DNA from: Frisingicoccus sp900753685
Lineage (GTDB): Bacteria; Bacillota; Clostridia; Lachnospirales; Lachnospiraceae
DNA: 64,000 bases
NCBI GenBank assembly: GCA_949289065.1
Contig: CASEMA010000012.1
Location: 8,588 to 72,587, forward strand
Direction of reading: 5' to 3'
The notes beneath the pieces were generated by a model. That model saw nothing but the letters and a program-made list of their open reading frames with translations. It was not told the origin of the DNA and made no database searches. Below are positions 28,639-37,237 of this stretch, piece by piece. The position numbers and the translations under genes are program-made. The stretch's first letter is position 1. Each line of letters starts with the position of its first letter.

Positions 28639-28944
28639 CTACTTCATAAGTTTCGTTAAAAGTGCAATTAATTCGTCGATGGTTTCATCATTGCCCTGTC
28701 GGATATCATCGGCCACGCAGGTTCGTATGTGATTCGCCAGCAATTCTTTTGAAAAACTGTTCAATGCGGCATTGGCTGCCGCCACCTGTATCAAAATATC
28801 TGTACAGTATATATCCTTCTCAACCATTCCCTTAATTCCCCGAATCTGTCCTTCAATCCGGTTTAACCGATGGATTAGACTTTTATATTCTTCTTCTGAG
28901 CGTTCCTTCGTTTTATGACAACAACATTCTTTCTCTTTTTCCAT
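28639..28944 (-). CDS. csoR: CsoR-family copper-sensing repressor
   Basis: 101-residue all-helical DUF156/CsoR repressor. The N-terminal segment is Cys/His-rich (ECCCHK). LIHRLNRIEGQIRGI is the family's DNA-contact helix. The copper ligands of the Cys-His-Cys triad appear as Cys47, His72 and Cys76, and this set favours Cu(I) over the FrmR or RcnR-type sensors. It represses the promoter immediately upstream, where two operator-like sites lie, and Cu(I) binding would release it. It is the first gene of the csoR-copA-copZ operon. Confidence 0.93.
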   Translation of the reverse strand: MEKEKECCCHKTKERSEEEYKSLIHRLNRIEGQIRGIKGMVEKDIYCTDILIQVAAANAALNSFSKELLANHIRTCVADDIRQGNDETIDELIALLTKLMK

Positions 28945-28990
28945 CTTTTCATACCTCCCCGTTCCGGTTCAAAAATATCTCCCGCCCTTC

Positions 28991-29007
28991 ATACCCCCAA
29001 TGGGTAT
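28991..29007. promoter_or_regulatory. CsoR operator site 1
   Basis: TACCC-CCAAT-GGGTA, a perfect 5-bp inverted repeat with G/C tract at 28992-29006, matching the CsoR operator pattern of GTA/TAC ends flanking G/C runs. It lies just downstream of the -10 box, around the likely transcription start of csoR. Confidence 0.8.
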
Positions 29008-29011
29008 GATT

Positions 29012-29041
29012 ATTATATACCCCCATAAGGTATATTGTCAA
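29012..29041 (-). promoter_or_regulatory. Consensus sigma-A promoter of csoR-copA-copZ
   Basis: Minus strand: TTGACA (29041-29036), an 18-bp spacer and TATAAT (29017-29012). Both hexamers match consensus exactly. A CsoR-like operator fills the spacer, so a bound repressor would block RNA polymerase directly. Confidence 0.88.
29016..29034. promoter_or_regulatory. CsoR operator site 2, within the promoter spacer
   Basis: TATACCCCCATAAGGTATA: the outer arms TATACC and GGTATA are a perfect 6-bp inverted repeat around a C-rich centre. The site occupies most of the spacer between the -35 and -10 boxes, 25 bp centre-to-centre upstream of operator 1. Confidence 0.78.
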
Positions 29042-29067
29042 CATTTTTAACCGACATTTATTTTCAA

Positions 29068-29102
29068 ATAAAAACGGGAGCAAGCCTCCGGGGCTTACTC
29101 CC
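29068..29102 (-). terminator. Rho-independent terminator of the GT2 gene at 29112
   Basis: Minus-strand GGGAGTAAGCC / GGCTTGCTCCC stem (29102-29076) with a 5-base loop and a GTTTTTATTT tail. It lies 9 bp after the GT2 stop codon and insulates the csoR promoter from upstream transcription. Confidence 0.9.
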
Positions 29103-29111
29103 ACTTTTCTG

Positions 29112-30131
29112 TTAATTAAATTTATAGATTTTCTGGGCCAAATGATAGCCTTTGCGCATGAGCGAGCTTGAAATAACCCCCGGCGGATTGCTGACCAACC
29201 CCCGCAGTCCTGTACGCAGCCGCAGATACATGCCATAATCATTTTCCTTAAAGTATTTCCACAAATCTTTTCGTTTCTGTATGTTCTCTTCGGTTCCCGA
29301 AATGGTCAGCATAATGGAAGTTACCAGACAAATCATCGCCAGGTAGCTCATCATATACCGAGCTAAACGTTTATTAAACACATCTTCCGGAAGACTGAAC
29401 GCGTCAAACATCATTTTGTTCACCCGAATCTGCTGGTCAATTCGACCAATCATCACCTCTTCATTGACCGACTGATCGCTCCGCCCGATATAATAGCGGT
29501 ACAAATCCACATTCATATAATACAGACTCCGCACATACGGCAGCGGAACATAGGCAAATAGATTGTCCACATAAAATGTATGCTTCGGCAGCTCCAGTCC
29601 GGCTTCCCGCAATACCCGCGTCCGGTAAATCATAGAATGCATCAAAAGGTTCTGATCCACTCTAAATCTTCCTACCTGATTCCAGCCAAACACCTTATCC
29701 TCCGGAAGTACTCGGGTATACCGGATAACCTTGGAGGTCTGATCCTCCACATGCTCATAAACATAATTGCAAATGACCAAATCTACACGTTTTCTATTCT
29801 TTGCAAAGCCTTTCAGCACATCTATGACCTTTTTAAGACTTTCTTCATCCAGCCAATCATCCGAATCCACCACTTTATAATATAAGCCGGAGGCATTTTT
29901 AAGCCCCGTATTCACAGCCTCGCCATGACCACCATTTTCCTGATAAACAACCTTTATGATCTCCGGGTAGGCCGCCGCATATTCGTCTGCGATAGCCGCC
30001 GTACCGTCCTTTGAACCATCATCTACAATAATAATTTCAACATCCTCTCCCCCAACTAACAGGGAATCGATACATTTCTTCATATATGCTTCCGAATTAT
30101 AGCAAGGCACGCCAAATGAAAGTATTTTCAT
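29112..30131 (-). CDS. GT2 family glycosyltransferase
   Basis: About 339 residues. A GT-A domain with KILSFGVPCYNSEAYMKK, IIVDDGSKDGT, ENGGHGEAVNTGL and the metal motif VVDSDDWLDE is followed by a helical C-terminal half without clear membrane spans. The start at 30131 follows AAGG closely; a GTG at 30146 is the alternative and would overlap the upstream stop. It is the last gene of a run containing an LtaS-like enzyme, rarA and a phosphatase. Substrate and acceptor are unknown; a wall or teichoic glycan is a guess from context. Confidence 0.85.
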   Translation of the reverse strand: MKILSFGVPCYNSEAYMKKCIDSLLVGGEDVEIIIVDDGSKDGTAAIADEYAAAYPEIIKVVYQENGGHGEAVNTGLKNASGLYYKVVDSDDWLDEESLKKVIDVLKGFAKNRKRVDLVICNYVYEHVEDQTSKVIRYTRVLPEDKVFGWNQVGRFRVDQNLLMHSMIYRTRVLREAGLELPKHTFYVDNLFAYVPLPYVRSLYYMNVDLYRYYIGRSDQSVNEEVMIGRIDQQIRVNKMMFDAFSLPEDVFNKRLARYMMSYLAMICLVTSIMLTISGTEENIQKRKDLWKYFKENDYGMYLRLRTGLRGLVSNPPGVISSSLMRKGYHLAQKIYKFN

Positions 30132-30136
30132 TTTCC

Positions 30137-30766
30137 TTATTCCCACCCTTTCTTCTTATATTCATAAAACACCTTATTATCCTCAATCACATCAAAGCCG
30201 CCATTCCGACAGGCTACGATTGTCACACCGCAGTTTCTTTGAAGAGAACCTTCCCAGAAATCTTTAATCTCATTCTGACGAATGTAATGCATCATCGCCT
30301 TGTTTACTGCGCCATGGGCCACAATCATGATCCTCTCGTCGTCTTTATGCTTCTCTATAATCTCTTTCAGGAAATCCTCAGCTCTGTCGCATACCGCCTG
30401 AATGGATTCTCCTCCCTCCGGCGCATCATAGCACTCCGGCGCGTCAAAAAAAGCGGTAAATTTGCTCGTCTTCTCACCGCGGATTTTCGTAAAATCTGCG
30501 CCTTCCAGCGCGCCGAAGCCAATTTCTTTAATCCTCTCATCAACAATCACCGCAAGCTCCCGGTTTCCTTTCAGGATACAGGCGGTTTCATAGGCCCGCT
30601 TTAACGGGCTGGAATAAATAGCGTCAAAATGAATATCCTTCATTCCTTCTGCGGATTCACAGGCCACCCGGCGTCCTTCTTCTGTTAAATCAATGTCTGC
30701 CCAGCCCTGAATTTTTCTTTCGTTATTCCAATATGTCTTTCCGTGTCTTACAATATATAACTCCAT
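30137..30766 (-). CDS. Histidine phosphatase family protein (phosphoglycerate mutase-like)
   Basis: 209 residues. The catalytic motif is LYIVRHGKTYWN near the N terminus, with the second histidine in MIVAHGAVNKAMM and acidic E in GFGALEGADF. This is branch 1 of the histidine phosphatase superfamily, which includes phosphoglycerate mutases and many small-metabolite phosphatases. It lacks the insert expected of dPGM, so a phosphatase is likelier. It lies 6 bp after rarA and ends 5 bp before the GT2 start. The substrate cannot be read from sequence. Confidence 0.88.
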   Translation of the reverse strand: MELYIVRHGKTYWNNERKIQGWADIDLTEEGRRVACESAEGMKDIHFDAIYSSPLKRAYETACILKGNRELAVIVDERIKEIGFGALEGADFTKIRGEKTSKFTAFFDAPECYDAPEGGESIQAVCDRAEDFLKEIIEKHKDDERIMIVAHGAVNKAMMHYIRQNEIKDFWEGSLQRNCGVTIVACRNGGFDVIEDNKVFYEYKKKGWE

Positions 30767-30772
30767 TTTTAT

Positions 30773-32095
30773 TTATCCTTCCTGCTTTAATTCCTTCAGC
30801 CATTGTTTCATCTTTGCCTCGTAGCCCAGATCGCCGCCGCGATAAAAGGTATGTCCTTCTACCCCGTCCGGCAGATATTGCTGTTTTACCCAGTGCTTAT
30901 CATATTCATGAGCATACTGATAGCCTATGCCGTGACCGAAATTTTTCGCTCCCCGGTAACTGGCATCCTGTAAATAAGACGGTATCGGTTCGGTCTTATG
31001 GGACGCCACCCAATCCAGGGCCTCATTGACCGCCATATAGGCCGAATTACTCTTTGGCGCACAGGCCACATAAATCGCCGCCTGGGCCAGAGGAATCCGC
31101 GCTTCGGGCATACCGAGCCGTTCCGCCGCCTGGGCCGCGCTCACCGCCACTGTCAGCGCCTGTGGATCCGCATTTCCCACATCTTCCGCCGCACAGATCA
31201 TAATCCGCCGCGCAACAAAAGCCACATCCTCGCCTGCATAAAGCATCCGGGCCAGATAATAGACCGCCGCATCCGGATCAGACCCCCGCATACTTTTAAT
31301 AAAGGCAGATATGGTATCATAATGATTATCTCCATTTTTATCGTATAAAATCACCCGTTTCTGAATACATTCGCCGGCAACCTCCAGGGTAATGTGAATT
31401 TTCCCGTCCTCTGACGGCTCCGTGGTAAGAATCCCAAGCTCCACCGCGTTCAACGCCGTCCGAGCGTCCCCATTACTCATATCCGCCAAAAATTCCAGGG
31501 CATCCTCGCTGATTTCGGCATGGTATGCTCCCATACCCTTTTCCACATCGTCAACAGCCCTCCGGAGCAAAGCGGCAATATCCGCCTTGCTTAAAGGTTC
31601 CAACCGAAAAATTACAGACCGGGAAATCAGAGCGCTGTTCACCTCAAAATAAGGATTTTCTGTAGTGGCTCCAATCAAAACAACGGTGCCGTCCTCCACA
31701 AAGGGCAGCAAATAATCCTGCTGACCCTTATTGAAACGGTGAATTTCATCCACGAACAGAATCGTTTTCTGCCCGTACATCCCCCGCCGATCTTTGGCCT
31801 CCGCCACAACCTGTTCCATATCCTTTTTCCCGGCCACTGTGGCGTTCATCTGGGTGAACGCCGCCTTTGTCCTGTTGGCAATGACCCGGGCAATCGTCGT
31901 CTTTCCCGTCCCCGGCGGCCCGTACAAAATAATGGAACTGAGCTTGTCGGCCTTGATCGCCCGGTAAAGCAGCTTATCCTTTCCGAGAATATGCTGCTGT
32001 CCGACAATCTCCTCCAGCGTCTGGGGCCGGAGTCGGGATGCCAGCGGCGATTCCTGCTTCATTGTATTCTCCCGCATATATTCAAATAAATCCAT
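30773..32095 (-). CDS. rarA: Replication-associated recombination protein A (MgsA/RarA AAA ATPase)
   Basis: 440-residue AAA+ clamp-loader-like ATPase that acts at stalled replication forks. Motifs in order: PLASRLRPQTLEEIVGQ, Walker A GPPGTGKTT, Walker B ILFVDEIHRFN, sensor 1 LIGATTENP, and the C-terminal tetramerisation region with GYQYAHEYDKHWVKQQYLP. The start has AGGTGAGAG upstream. It follows the LtaS-like gene by 37 bp and precedes the phosphatase by 6 bp. The link to envelope genes is probably just co-transcription. Confidence 0.95.
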   Translation of the reverse strand: MDLFEYMRENTMKQESPLASRLRPQTLEEIVGQQHILGKDKLLYRAIKADKLSSIILYGPPGTGKTTIARVIANRTKAAFTQMNATVAGKKDMEQVVAEAKDRRGMYGQKTILFVDEIHRFNKGQQDYLLPFVEDGTVVLIGATTENPYFEVNSALISRSVIFRLEPLSKADIAALLRRAVDDVEKGMGAYHAEISEDALEFLADMSNGDARTALNAVELGILTTEPSEDGKIHITLEVAGECIQKRVILYDKNGDNHYDTISAFIKSMRGSDPDAAVYYLARMLYAGEDVAFVARRIMICAAEDVGNADPQALTVAVSAAQAAERLGMPEARIPLAQAAIYVACAPKSNSAYMAVNEALDWVASHKTEPIPSYLQDASYRGAKNFGHGIGYQYAHEYDKHWVKQQYLPDGVEGHTFYRGGDLGYEAKMKQWLKELKQEG

Positions 32096-32132
32096 AGACT
32101 CTCACCTGCTTATCTTCGGGCTGCCTCATTTT

Positions 32133-33992
32133 CTATTGAACCATAATACCCCCGATTTCGTCAATCATGATCGGATTTCCATCAATGTCGATCATATAAA
32201 TCTGAACCTTATAATTGCCTGTCTTAAAGCCGTAATCCCAGGCATAAACTTCGGTCTTATATGTACCGTCGCCCAGGGAATAAGCATCATACCATTGCTG
32301 ATTTGCCTTGTCTTCCTCCGGGAAGGCCAGACAGCGAATGCCCTGATAATCAATATCCGTTATAATGTTGGAAATATAAACCTCGAATTTTCCTGTCTGA
32401 TTATTATACGGCGTTGCCGAAAGCTCCACAGTCGCAGCGCCGTCCGGATTCTCATCCAGCTTCAAATCCTTATCTCCAAGGTCGGCCGTCAGCTCTTCCA
32501 TCAAATGGGATTTCCTGGACAGCTCCGCATTCATCGTATCATTACCATAGCGTTCCGTCAATGTTGGAATATGAGAAAATAAATTCGTTCCCAATCCAAG
32601 CCGTTCTCCCTCAATCTGAACGCCAAGAGCCGCCAGCGTGGTCGGAAATTGGTCAAAGGTTGAAAAGTTCCGATAAAACGGCTCTTCCGGGCTTATCGGC
32701 GCATTAATATAGGCCGTATATACTTTTCTCTCGTAATCCTCCGGCACATCCTCACAGAAATCCGAATCCATGGTCGGATGATCTCCCGAAATAATGATGG
32801 TCGTATTTTCGTAAAAGTCCTGCTGCTGAACCCACTCGATAAACTCCGCCACCTTCTTACTGGAGCAGGCCATGACATTGGCATACTGATCATCTCCAAA
32901 GGTATCCGGGCAGTCCTCGCAGACATAACCGTCCTCAAAATGAGTGTCTACCGTCAGCATCGTCAGATTAAAAGGCTCTTCCTCCCGGCTCATTTCCGTT
33001 AATTTATCCTTCGCAAAGTCAAAAAGATAGTCGTCCTCATAACCCCACCATACGCGATAGCCCTCCGGAAGGCTTCCGTTGGAAGAATAATAATTATAAT
33101 CCCACATATGATAATTGCCATGGGTCGTAAAGTACAATTCCCGGCCGCCAAAGGTCGCTTCCGAGCCAATGAGCAGTCCCTGATTGTAGCCAGCCGCCTC
33201 CAGTATGTCTCCCAGTGATGTGATTCCCGGAAAAAAGCTGTCCTGAGTATCCATCTCATTGCCCTCCATCGGTATAATGAGCGGAAGTCCCGACGTCTGA
33301 GCAAACATGGCCGCCACTGTCCACGTCGTACAGTGAAGAGAGGTCCCTCCGTTCAGTACATTCCCACCGCCGGAAAAATTCTCATTTGCCAGGGCTATCT
33401 CCGTCAATTCCGGAATCACACTTTCCTCAAATGCTCCGCCGCTTTTCTCATCGGCATAGGTTGTTTCCATAGATTCCAAATATATATAAATAAGATTTCT
33501 TTTTTGTTCAGGAAAAGCCAGCGACACATCCGTCGGCGACACATAATTATCCTCAATAAATGTCGAATAGTTCCCTTGATTATCTTTATAAGAAGAAACC
33601 TCCAGGGTATTCCATGCGTAATTCAAAGGATAAATGAGCAACGCCGCCGAAATAACCAAAAGAATCGATGACGTCACATAAAACACCCTCTTTTGTTTCC
33701 ACAATAACAGCAACACCATCACAACAATAAGCACAGCCGCCGCTACGATCGTTATAATTCCACAGGAATTAAAGAAGTCTTTAATCATTCCCTGATTGGT
33801 TCCCTCCAATGGAGAATTCAGATGAAAGATTAACTCGTCCATCGTTAAATGGTTCCATGTTTTAAACATCCAGAAAATACCTCTGTAAACAAACACTCCC
33901 AGCGTTCCTGCGAATACCGTCACCACAGCTAAAACAATTCGAAGCACCTTCTTGGCCATCTCATTTTTTCCTTTTTTATCTTCTCTTGACAC
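32133..33992 (-). CDS. LTA synthase / OpgB-type phosphoglycerol transferase
   Basis: About 620 residues. Five N-terminal membrane helices lead to an extracellular sulfatase-fold domain (from about residue 160). IYIYLESMETTY holds the metal-binding Glu, GGTSLHCTTWTVAAMFAQT holds the likely nucleophile Thr, and IIISGDHPTMD holds the late metal ligands. Such enzymes move glycerol-1-phosphate from phosphatidylglycerol onto lipoteichoic acid or another glycan. The Thr region looks as much like the OpgB/MdoB branch as like classical LtaS. A GTG start at 33992 with GGGAG eight bases upstream is better than the ATGs at 34037 or 33959. It heads the operon with rarA. Confidence 0.87.
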   Translation of the reverse strand: MSREDKKGKNEMAKKVLRIVLAVVTVFAGTLGVFVYRGIFWMFKTWNHLTMDELIFHLNSPLEGTNQGMIKDFFNSCGIITIVAAAVLIVVMVLLLLWKQKRVFYVTSSILLVISAALLIYPLNYAWNTLEVSSYKDNQGNYSTFIEDNYVSPTDVSLAFPEQKRNLIYIYLESMETTYADEKSGGAFEESVIPELTEIALANENFSGGGNVLNGGTSLHCTTWTVAAMFAQTSGLPLIIPMEGNEMDTQDSFFPGITSLGDILEAAGYNQGLLIGSEATFGGRELYFTTHGNYHMWDYNYYSSNGSLPEGYRVWWGYEDDYLFDFAKDKLTEMSREEEPFNLTMLTVDTHFEDGYVCEDCPDTFGDDQYANVMACSSKKVAEFIEWVQQQDFYENTTIIISGDHPTMDSDFCEDVPEDYERKVYTAYINAPISPEEPFYRNFSTFDQFPTTLAALGVQIEGERLGLGTNLFSHIPTLTERYGNDTMNAELSRKSHLMEELTADLGDKDLKLDENPDGAATVELSATPYNNQTGKFEVYISNIITDIDYQGIRCLAFPEEDKANQQWYDAYSLGDGTYKTEVYAWDYGFKTGNYKVQIYMIDIDGNPIMIDEIGGIMVQ

Positions 33993-34025
33993 TGCTTTTA
34001 CTCCCTTTTTACAATAATCGCTATG

Positions 34026-34034
34026 ATTATAACA
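34026..34034 (-). promoter_or_regulatory. Extended -10 promoter of the LtaS-like gene
   Basis: TGTTATAAT on the minus strand, an extended -10 element about 34 bp before the GTG start. The -35 region is weak, as is common with extended -10 promoters. Confidence 0.55.
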
Positions 34035-34084
34035 CATTCTGTAAAAAATTAATAATAGTTTTATAATTGTTCATCGGATTTTCA

Positions 34085-34112
34085 TTGCTAATCCGCCATA
34101 ATTTGTTAAAAT
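34085..34112 (+). promoter_or_regulatory. Probable promoter of the zinc phospholipase C family gene
   Basis: TTGCTA, a 16-bp spacer and TAAAAT on the plus strand, about 34 bp before the ATG. Each box has one or two mismatches from consensus. Confidence 0.45.
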
Positions 34113-34145
34113 ATATATGTATATTTTAGTAAAGGAGCGCTGCAT

Positions 34146-35084
34146 ATGCCGGGATTAATTACAAATTATTTATTCGGCGAACGTTCTTACCAATCTCTGT
34201 CTCCGAACTACCTGAAAGAAGTCATCCAGAAAAACCAAAACGCATATCGCCTGGGTCTTCAGGGCCCTGACATCTTCTTTTACTATTTGAATCCTTATAT
34301 GCGGAAGCGAAAAAACAATATCTGCAATATTCTTCACGAAAAAAATACGGGGGCTTTTTTTGACAATCTGCTGGAATATACTGTCATTCTCGAAACAGAG
34401 GATAAGGAAATATGTCTGGCATATATTGCCGGTTTCCTCTGTCACTACGCATTGGATACCCACACCCATCCCTACCTTTTCGCCCGCATGCACCAGGATA
34501 TGAATGAACATCCGGAACGCCGGTATGAACCTTTCTATTACCGACGGGTTGAGACGCTGATGGATACGCTTTTATTAAAACGGCTGAACCATATGGAGCC
34601 CTCCCAGCTCAATCTGGAGGCGCTGGTTTCTCTGAGCAAAAAAGAGCGGCGCAATATCTCCGAGTGTCTCTTATACGCCATACGTACAACCTACCACTAC
34701 CGGCTGTCCCGCAAAACATTGCTCAAAGTCATTACCTCTGTAAAAAAGACCTGCATTTTCCTGCAGTCAAATCCGCGGATGCGCCGAAGGCTTGCCCATT
34801 TTATTGAAAATCATTTAAAGCTTTCCTTTTCAAAGAACTGTTTTATTTATCCCGAATATCAGGGCGATCCGGAGGATTATTTGAATGAGAGCAAACGAAC
34901 ATGGTATATCGGGGAAGATAGAGAGCCTCATAGCGAATCCTTTTTTGAGCTGCTGAACGACGCCAACATTTTCAGCAATCAGATTTTAGAAGCCTACGAC
35001 GACTATCTGGCCTGGCATGGGAGCCGGGAACATCTTATTCAGACCATTGGCTCACTTTCTTACTATACGGGGGAATCCTGCTGA
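34146..35084 (+). CDS. Zinc-dependent phospholipase C family protein
   Basis: 312 residues. The pattern matches the Zn_dep_PLPC fold: MPGLITNYLFGE start, GLQGPDIFFY with Asp42, His64, and the cluster H100-x3-D104-x-H106-x-H108 in LCHYALDTHTHPYLFAR, which supplies likely zinc ligands. There is no signal peptide, unlike the secreted clostridial alpha toxin, so it is probably an intracellular phosphoesterase or nuclease-like relative rather than a toxin. AAAGGAGCG precedes the ATG. It is the only plus-strand gene in this part, divergent from the LtaS-like gene and convergent with pfkA. Confidence 0.85.
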   Translation: MPGLITNYLFGERSYQSLSPNYLKEVIQKNQNAYRLGLQGPDIFFYYLNPYMRKRKNNICNILHEKNTGAFFDNLLEYTVILETEDKEICLAYIAGFLCHYALDTHTHPYLFARMHQDMNEHPERRYEPFYYRRVETLMDTLLLKRLNHMEPSQLNLEALVSLSKKERRNISECLLYAIRTTYHYRLSRKTLLKVITSVKKTCIFLQSNPRMRRRLAHFIENHLKLSFSKNCFIYPEYQGDPEDYLNESKRTWYIGEDREPHSESFFELLNDANIFSNQILEAYDDYLAWHGSREHLIQTIGSLSYYTGESC

Positions 35085-35093
35085 AATAATAAG

Positions 35094-35143
35094 AAGGGGC
35101 CGGGAAATCTGTGATTTCATCATCACAAATTCCCCGGTCCCTT
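35094..35143. terminator. Bidirectional terminator between phospholipase gene and pfkA
   Basis: Long imperfect hairpin with arms AAGGGGCCGGGAAATCTGTGA and TCACAAATTCCCCGGTCCCTT (about 20 paired positions) and a short loop. The minus-strand tail is T-rich (TTCTTATTATTT), the plus-strand tail less so. It lies between two convergent stops. Confidence 0.85.
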
Positions 35144-35155
35144 TATACACATCAA

Positions 35156-36130
35156 TTAATACATGGACATTAACCGGCTGATTAAAAACTGATATTCATC
35201 AATGGTTTTTTCCATAGCCAGTCCCTCGTCAATATCAAAATCTACATAACTGCCGCCCTTTAAGCAAATGACCCGATTCGTCTCTCCCCGATGGAGCAGA
35301 TCAACCGCATAACCGCCCATAGTCGCCGCCGTCACACGGTCTCTAGCTGTCGGTGAACCGCCTCGCTGAATATGGCCCAATATGGTTGCCCGGGTTTCGA
35401 TGCCCGTCGCCGCTTCAATACGGCGGGCCAGTCGATTCGTATGGCCGACGCCTTCCGCATTAATAATTACATGATGGGTTTTTCCTTTGGAACGGTTGTG
35501 CATAATCGTATCAATCAAATCCTGCTCGTTAAAGGCATCCTTCTCCGGTATAAGAATACCGTCCGCACCATTGGCCATCTGGCACCAAAGAGCAATATAG
35601 CCCGCATTACGCCCCATAACCTCAATAATACTGCACCGTTCATGGGACGTGGAAGTATCCTTGATTTTATCGATGGCACACATTGCCGTATTTACCGCCG
35701 TATCGAATCCGATCGTATACTCGGTACAGTTAATATCCAAATCGATTGTTCCCGGTATGCCTATCGTATTGATTCCCAGAGCCGACAGCTTCTGAGCCCC
35801 CCGAAATGAACCGTCGCCGCCGATAACAATCAGACCGTCAATCCCATGCTTCCGAAGAATCTCCGCGCCTTTTTGCTGGCCCTCCCGGGTTTCAAACTCT
35901 TTACATCTGGCTGTAAACAAAATCGTTCCCCCCAGACGGGCAATTTCAGATACCATCCGGGAATTCATATCTATAATTTCATTATTCAATAAGCCGGCAT
36001 ATCCCCGCTTAATTCCTTTCACCTTCATACCGCTGGCCAAAGCCGTCCGCACAACCGCCCGGATGGCCGCATTCATTCCCGGCGCATCGCCGCCGCTGGT
36101 CAATATACCTATGGTCTTTACTTCGTGCAT
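35156..36130 (-). CDS. pfkA: ATP-dependent 6-phosphofructokinase
   Basis: About 324 residues, the usual length. It phosphorylates fructose-6-phosphate in glycolysis. Motifs: GILTSGGDAPGMNAAIRA for ATP binding, GGDGSFRGAQKL, where Gly rather than Asp after GGD marks ATP rather than pyrophosphate use, PGTIDLDINCTEYTIGFDTA with the catalytic Asp, and VMGRNAGYIA. The ATG at 36130 has AGGAGG at ideal spacing; an in-frame ATG at 36163 would lie upstream of that site. The ribosome site lies inside a repeat shared with the glmM leader. It follows cobT with about 40 bp between. Confidence 0.96.
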   Translation of the reverse strand: MHEVKTIGILTSGGDAPGMNAAIRAVVRTALASGMKVKGIKRGYAGLLNNEIIDMNSRMVSEIARLGGTILFTARCKEFETREGQQKGAEILRKHGIDGLIVIGGDGSFRGAQKLSALGINTIGIPGTIDLDINCTEYTIGFDTAVNTAMCAIDKIKDTSTSHERCSIIEVMGRNAGYIALWCQMANGADGILIPEKDAFNEQDLIDTIMHNRSKGKTHHVIINAEGVGHTNRLARRIEAATGIETRATILGHIQRGGSPTARDRVTAATMGGYAVDLLHRGETNRVICLKGGSYVDFDIDEGLAMEKTIDEYQFLISRLMSMY

Positions 36131-36142
36131 CCAAATACCTCC

Positions 36143-36159
36143 TAACTGTTCACAGTATA
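36143..36159. repeat. Palindrome-containing repeat in the pfkA leader
   Basis: Minus strand TATACTGTGAACAGTTA. The core ACTGT-GA-ACAGT is an inverted repeat. The same 17 bases occur before glmM (42118-42134), and similarity continues downstream as GAGGTATTT, which here forms part of the pfkA ribosome site. The TGGTATACT at the left end could be an extended -10. Confidence 0.75.
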
Positions 36160-36172
36160 CCATGTTTCTGTA

Positions 36173-37237
36173 TTATTTTAAAGGGATGTATGTGTCAATT
36201 TTGCCTTCCTGAAAGCTTGGAAGTTTTTCATATACGTTGAAAATCTGGTCCAGCATGGAAAAAATCAAAAGGGCGCCGCTGCCCTCACCAAGATGAAGGC
36301 CTCCATAAATGATGGGCTTAAGTCCGAGCATCTTCAGGGCCAGAGCCGCCCCCGGCTCCTTAGAGCAATGGGAAGCAATCATCCCCTCCGCCGAGGCCGG
36401 CGCAAGCTGTTTGGCCAAAAGCGCTGCCACCGACGCAATGAATCCATCAATAACCACAGGAATTCCGGCTGCCGCCGCACCCAGGAATACCCCTGTAAGC
36501 CCGGCAATATCCAGGCCGCCGACCTTTGCCAGAATATCAATTGCATCTGCCGGATTCGGTTGATTCAGAGCAATCGCCTTGTCAATCGTCCGAATTTTCT
36601 GTTCCAGTCCGGCGCCAGAAAGCCCGGCGCCCCGGCCGGTAACGCAGGCTGCCGGTTTCTCTGAAAGAACAGACAGCACCGCGCTGCTGCTTGTCGTATT
36701 TCCAATCCCCATCTCGCCCGTCGCCAAAAGCCCATAGCCCTCTGCCGCCTTTTGGATTGCCAGATTCGCTCCGGCTTCAATGGCAGCCACTGCCGTCTCC
36801 CGGCTCATGGCCGGACCTTCCGCCATATTATTCGTTCCCCGCATCAATGAGAAATCCAGAACGCCGTCCACCTTTTCCTTCATTCCCATATCCACGACCA
36901 AAAGCTCACTCCGGTCATAATCAGCCATGAGGGCGACGGTTGCCTTGTGATGAATCATATTGTCCACGACCTGAGTCGTCACATGATAGTCTGACTGACT
37001 GACCCCCTCGGAAATCACCCCGTTATCCGCCGCCATGACAATGGTCAGTTTTTTTTCAATCTGAGGGTGTATGGTCCGCTGTATACCGGCGATACGAACC
37101 AGAGTTTCCTGAAGCCATTCAAGACTACGCAGAGGAATACATTTATTATCCCATATTTTCCATACCTGATCCGTTATGTCCCTGTCTGCCGGACGAATCT
37201 GCCGACAGATTTCTTCTATATTTAATACGACGCTCAA
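36173..37237 (-). CDS. cobT: Nicotinate-nucleotide--dimethylbenzimidazole phosphoribosyltransferase
   Basis: 354 residues. It makes alpha-ribazole phosphate, the lower-ligand nucleotide of cobalamin, from nicotinate mononucleotide and a benzimidazole. Motifs: ADNGVISEGVSQSDYHVT near residue 70, GEMGIGNTTSSSAVL, AGLTGVFLGAAAA, and HLGEGSGALLIF holding the catalytic Glu near 317. It overlaps the upstream phosphatase gene by four bases, the end of a cobU-cobS-cobC-cobT set. The actual base used may not be dimethylbenzimidazole in an anaerobe. Confidence 0.95.
   Translation of the reverse strand: MSVVLNIEEICRQIRPADRDITDQVWKIWDNKCIPLRSLEWLQETLVRIAGIQRTIHPQIEKKLTIVMAADNGVISEGVSQSDYHVTTQVVDNMIHHKATVALMADYDRSELLVVDMGMKEKVDGVLDFSLMRGTNNMAEGPAMSRETAVAAIEAGANLAIQKAAEGYGLLATGEMGIGNTTSSSAVLSVLSEKPAACVTGRGAGLSGAGLEQKIRTIDKAIALNQPNPADAIDILAKVGGLDIAGLTGVFLGAAAAGIPVVIDGFIASVAALLAKQLAPASAEGMIASHCSKEPGAALALKMLGLKPIIYGGLHLGEGSGALLIFSMLDQIFNVYEKLPSFQEGKIDTYIPLK

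Noticed and set aside
34146..35084. Secreted alpha-toxin phospholipase
   Set aside because: No signal peptide or C-terminal C2-like domain is present; only the zinc-fold core matches.
35156..36130. Pyrophosphate-dependent phosphofructokinase
   Set aside because: The GGDGS motif has Gly, not Asp, after GGD, which points to ATP use.
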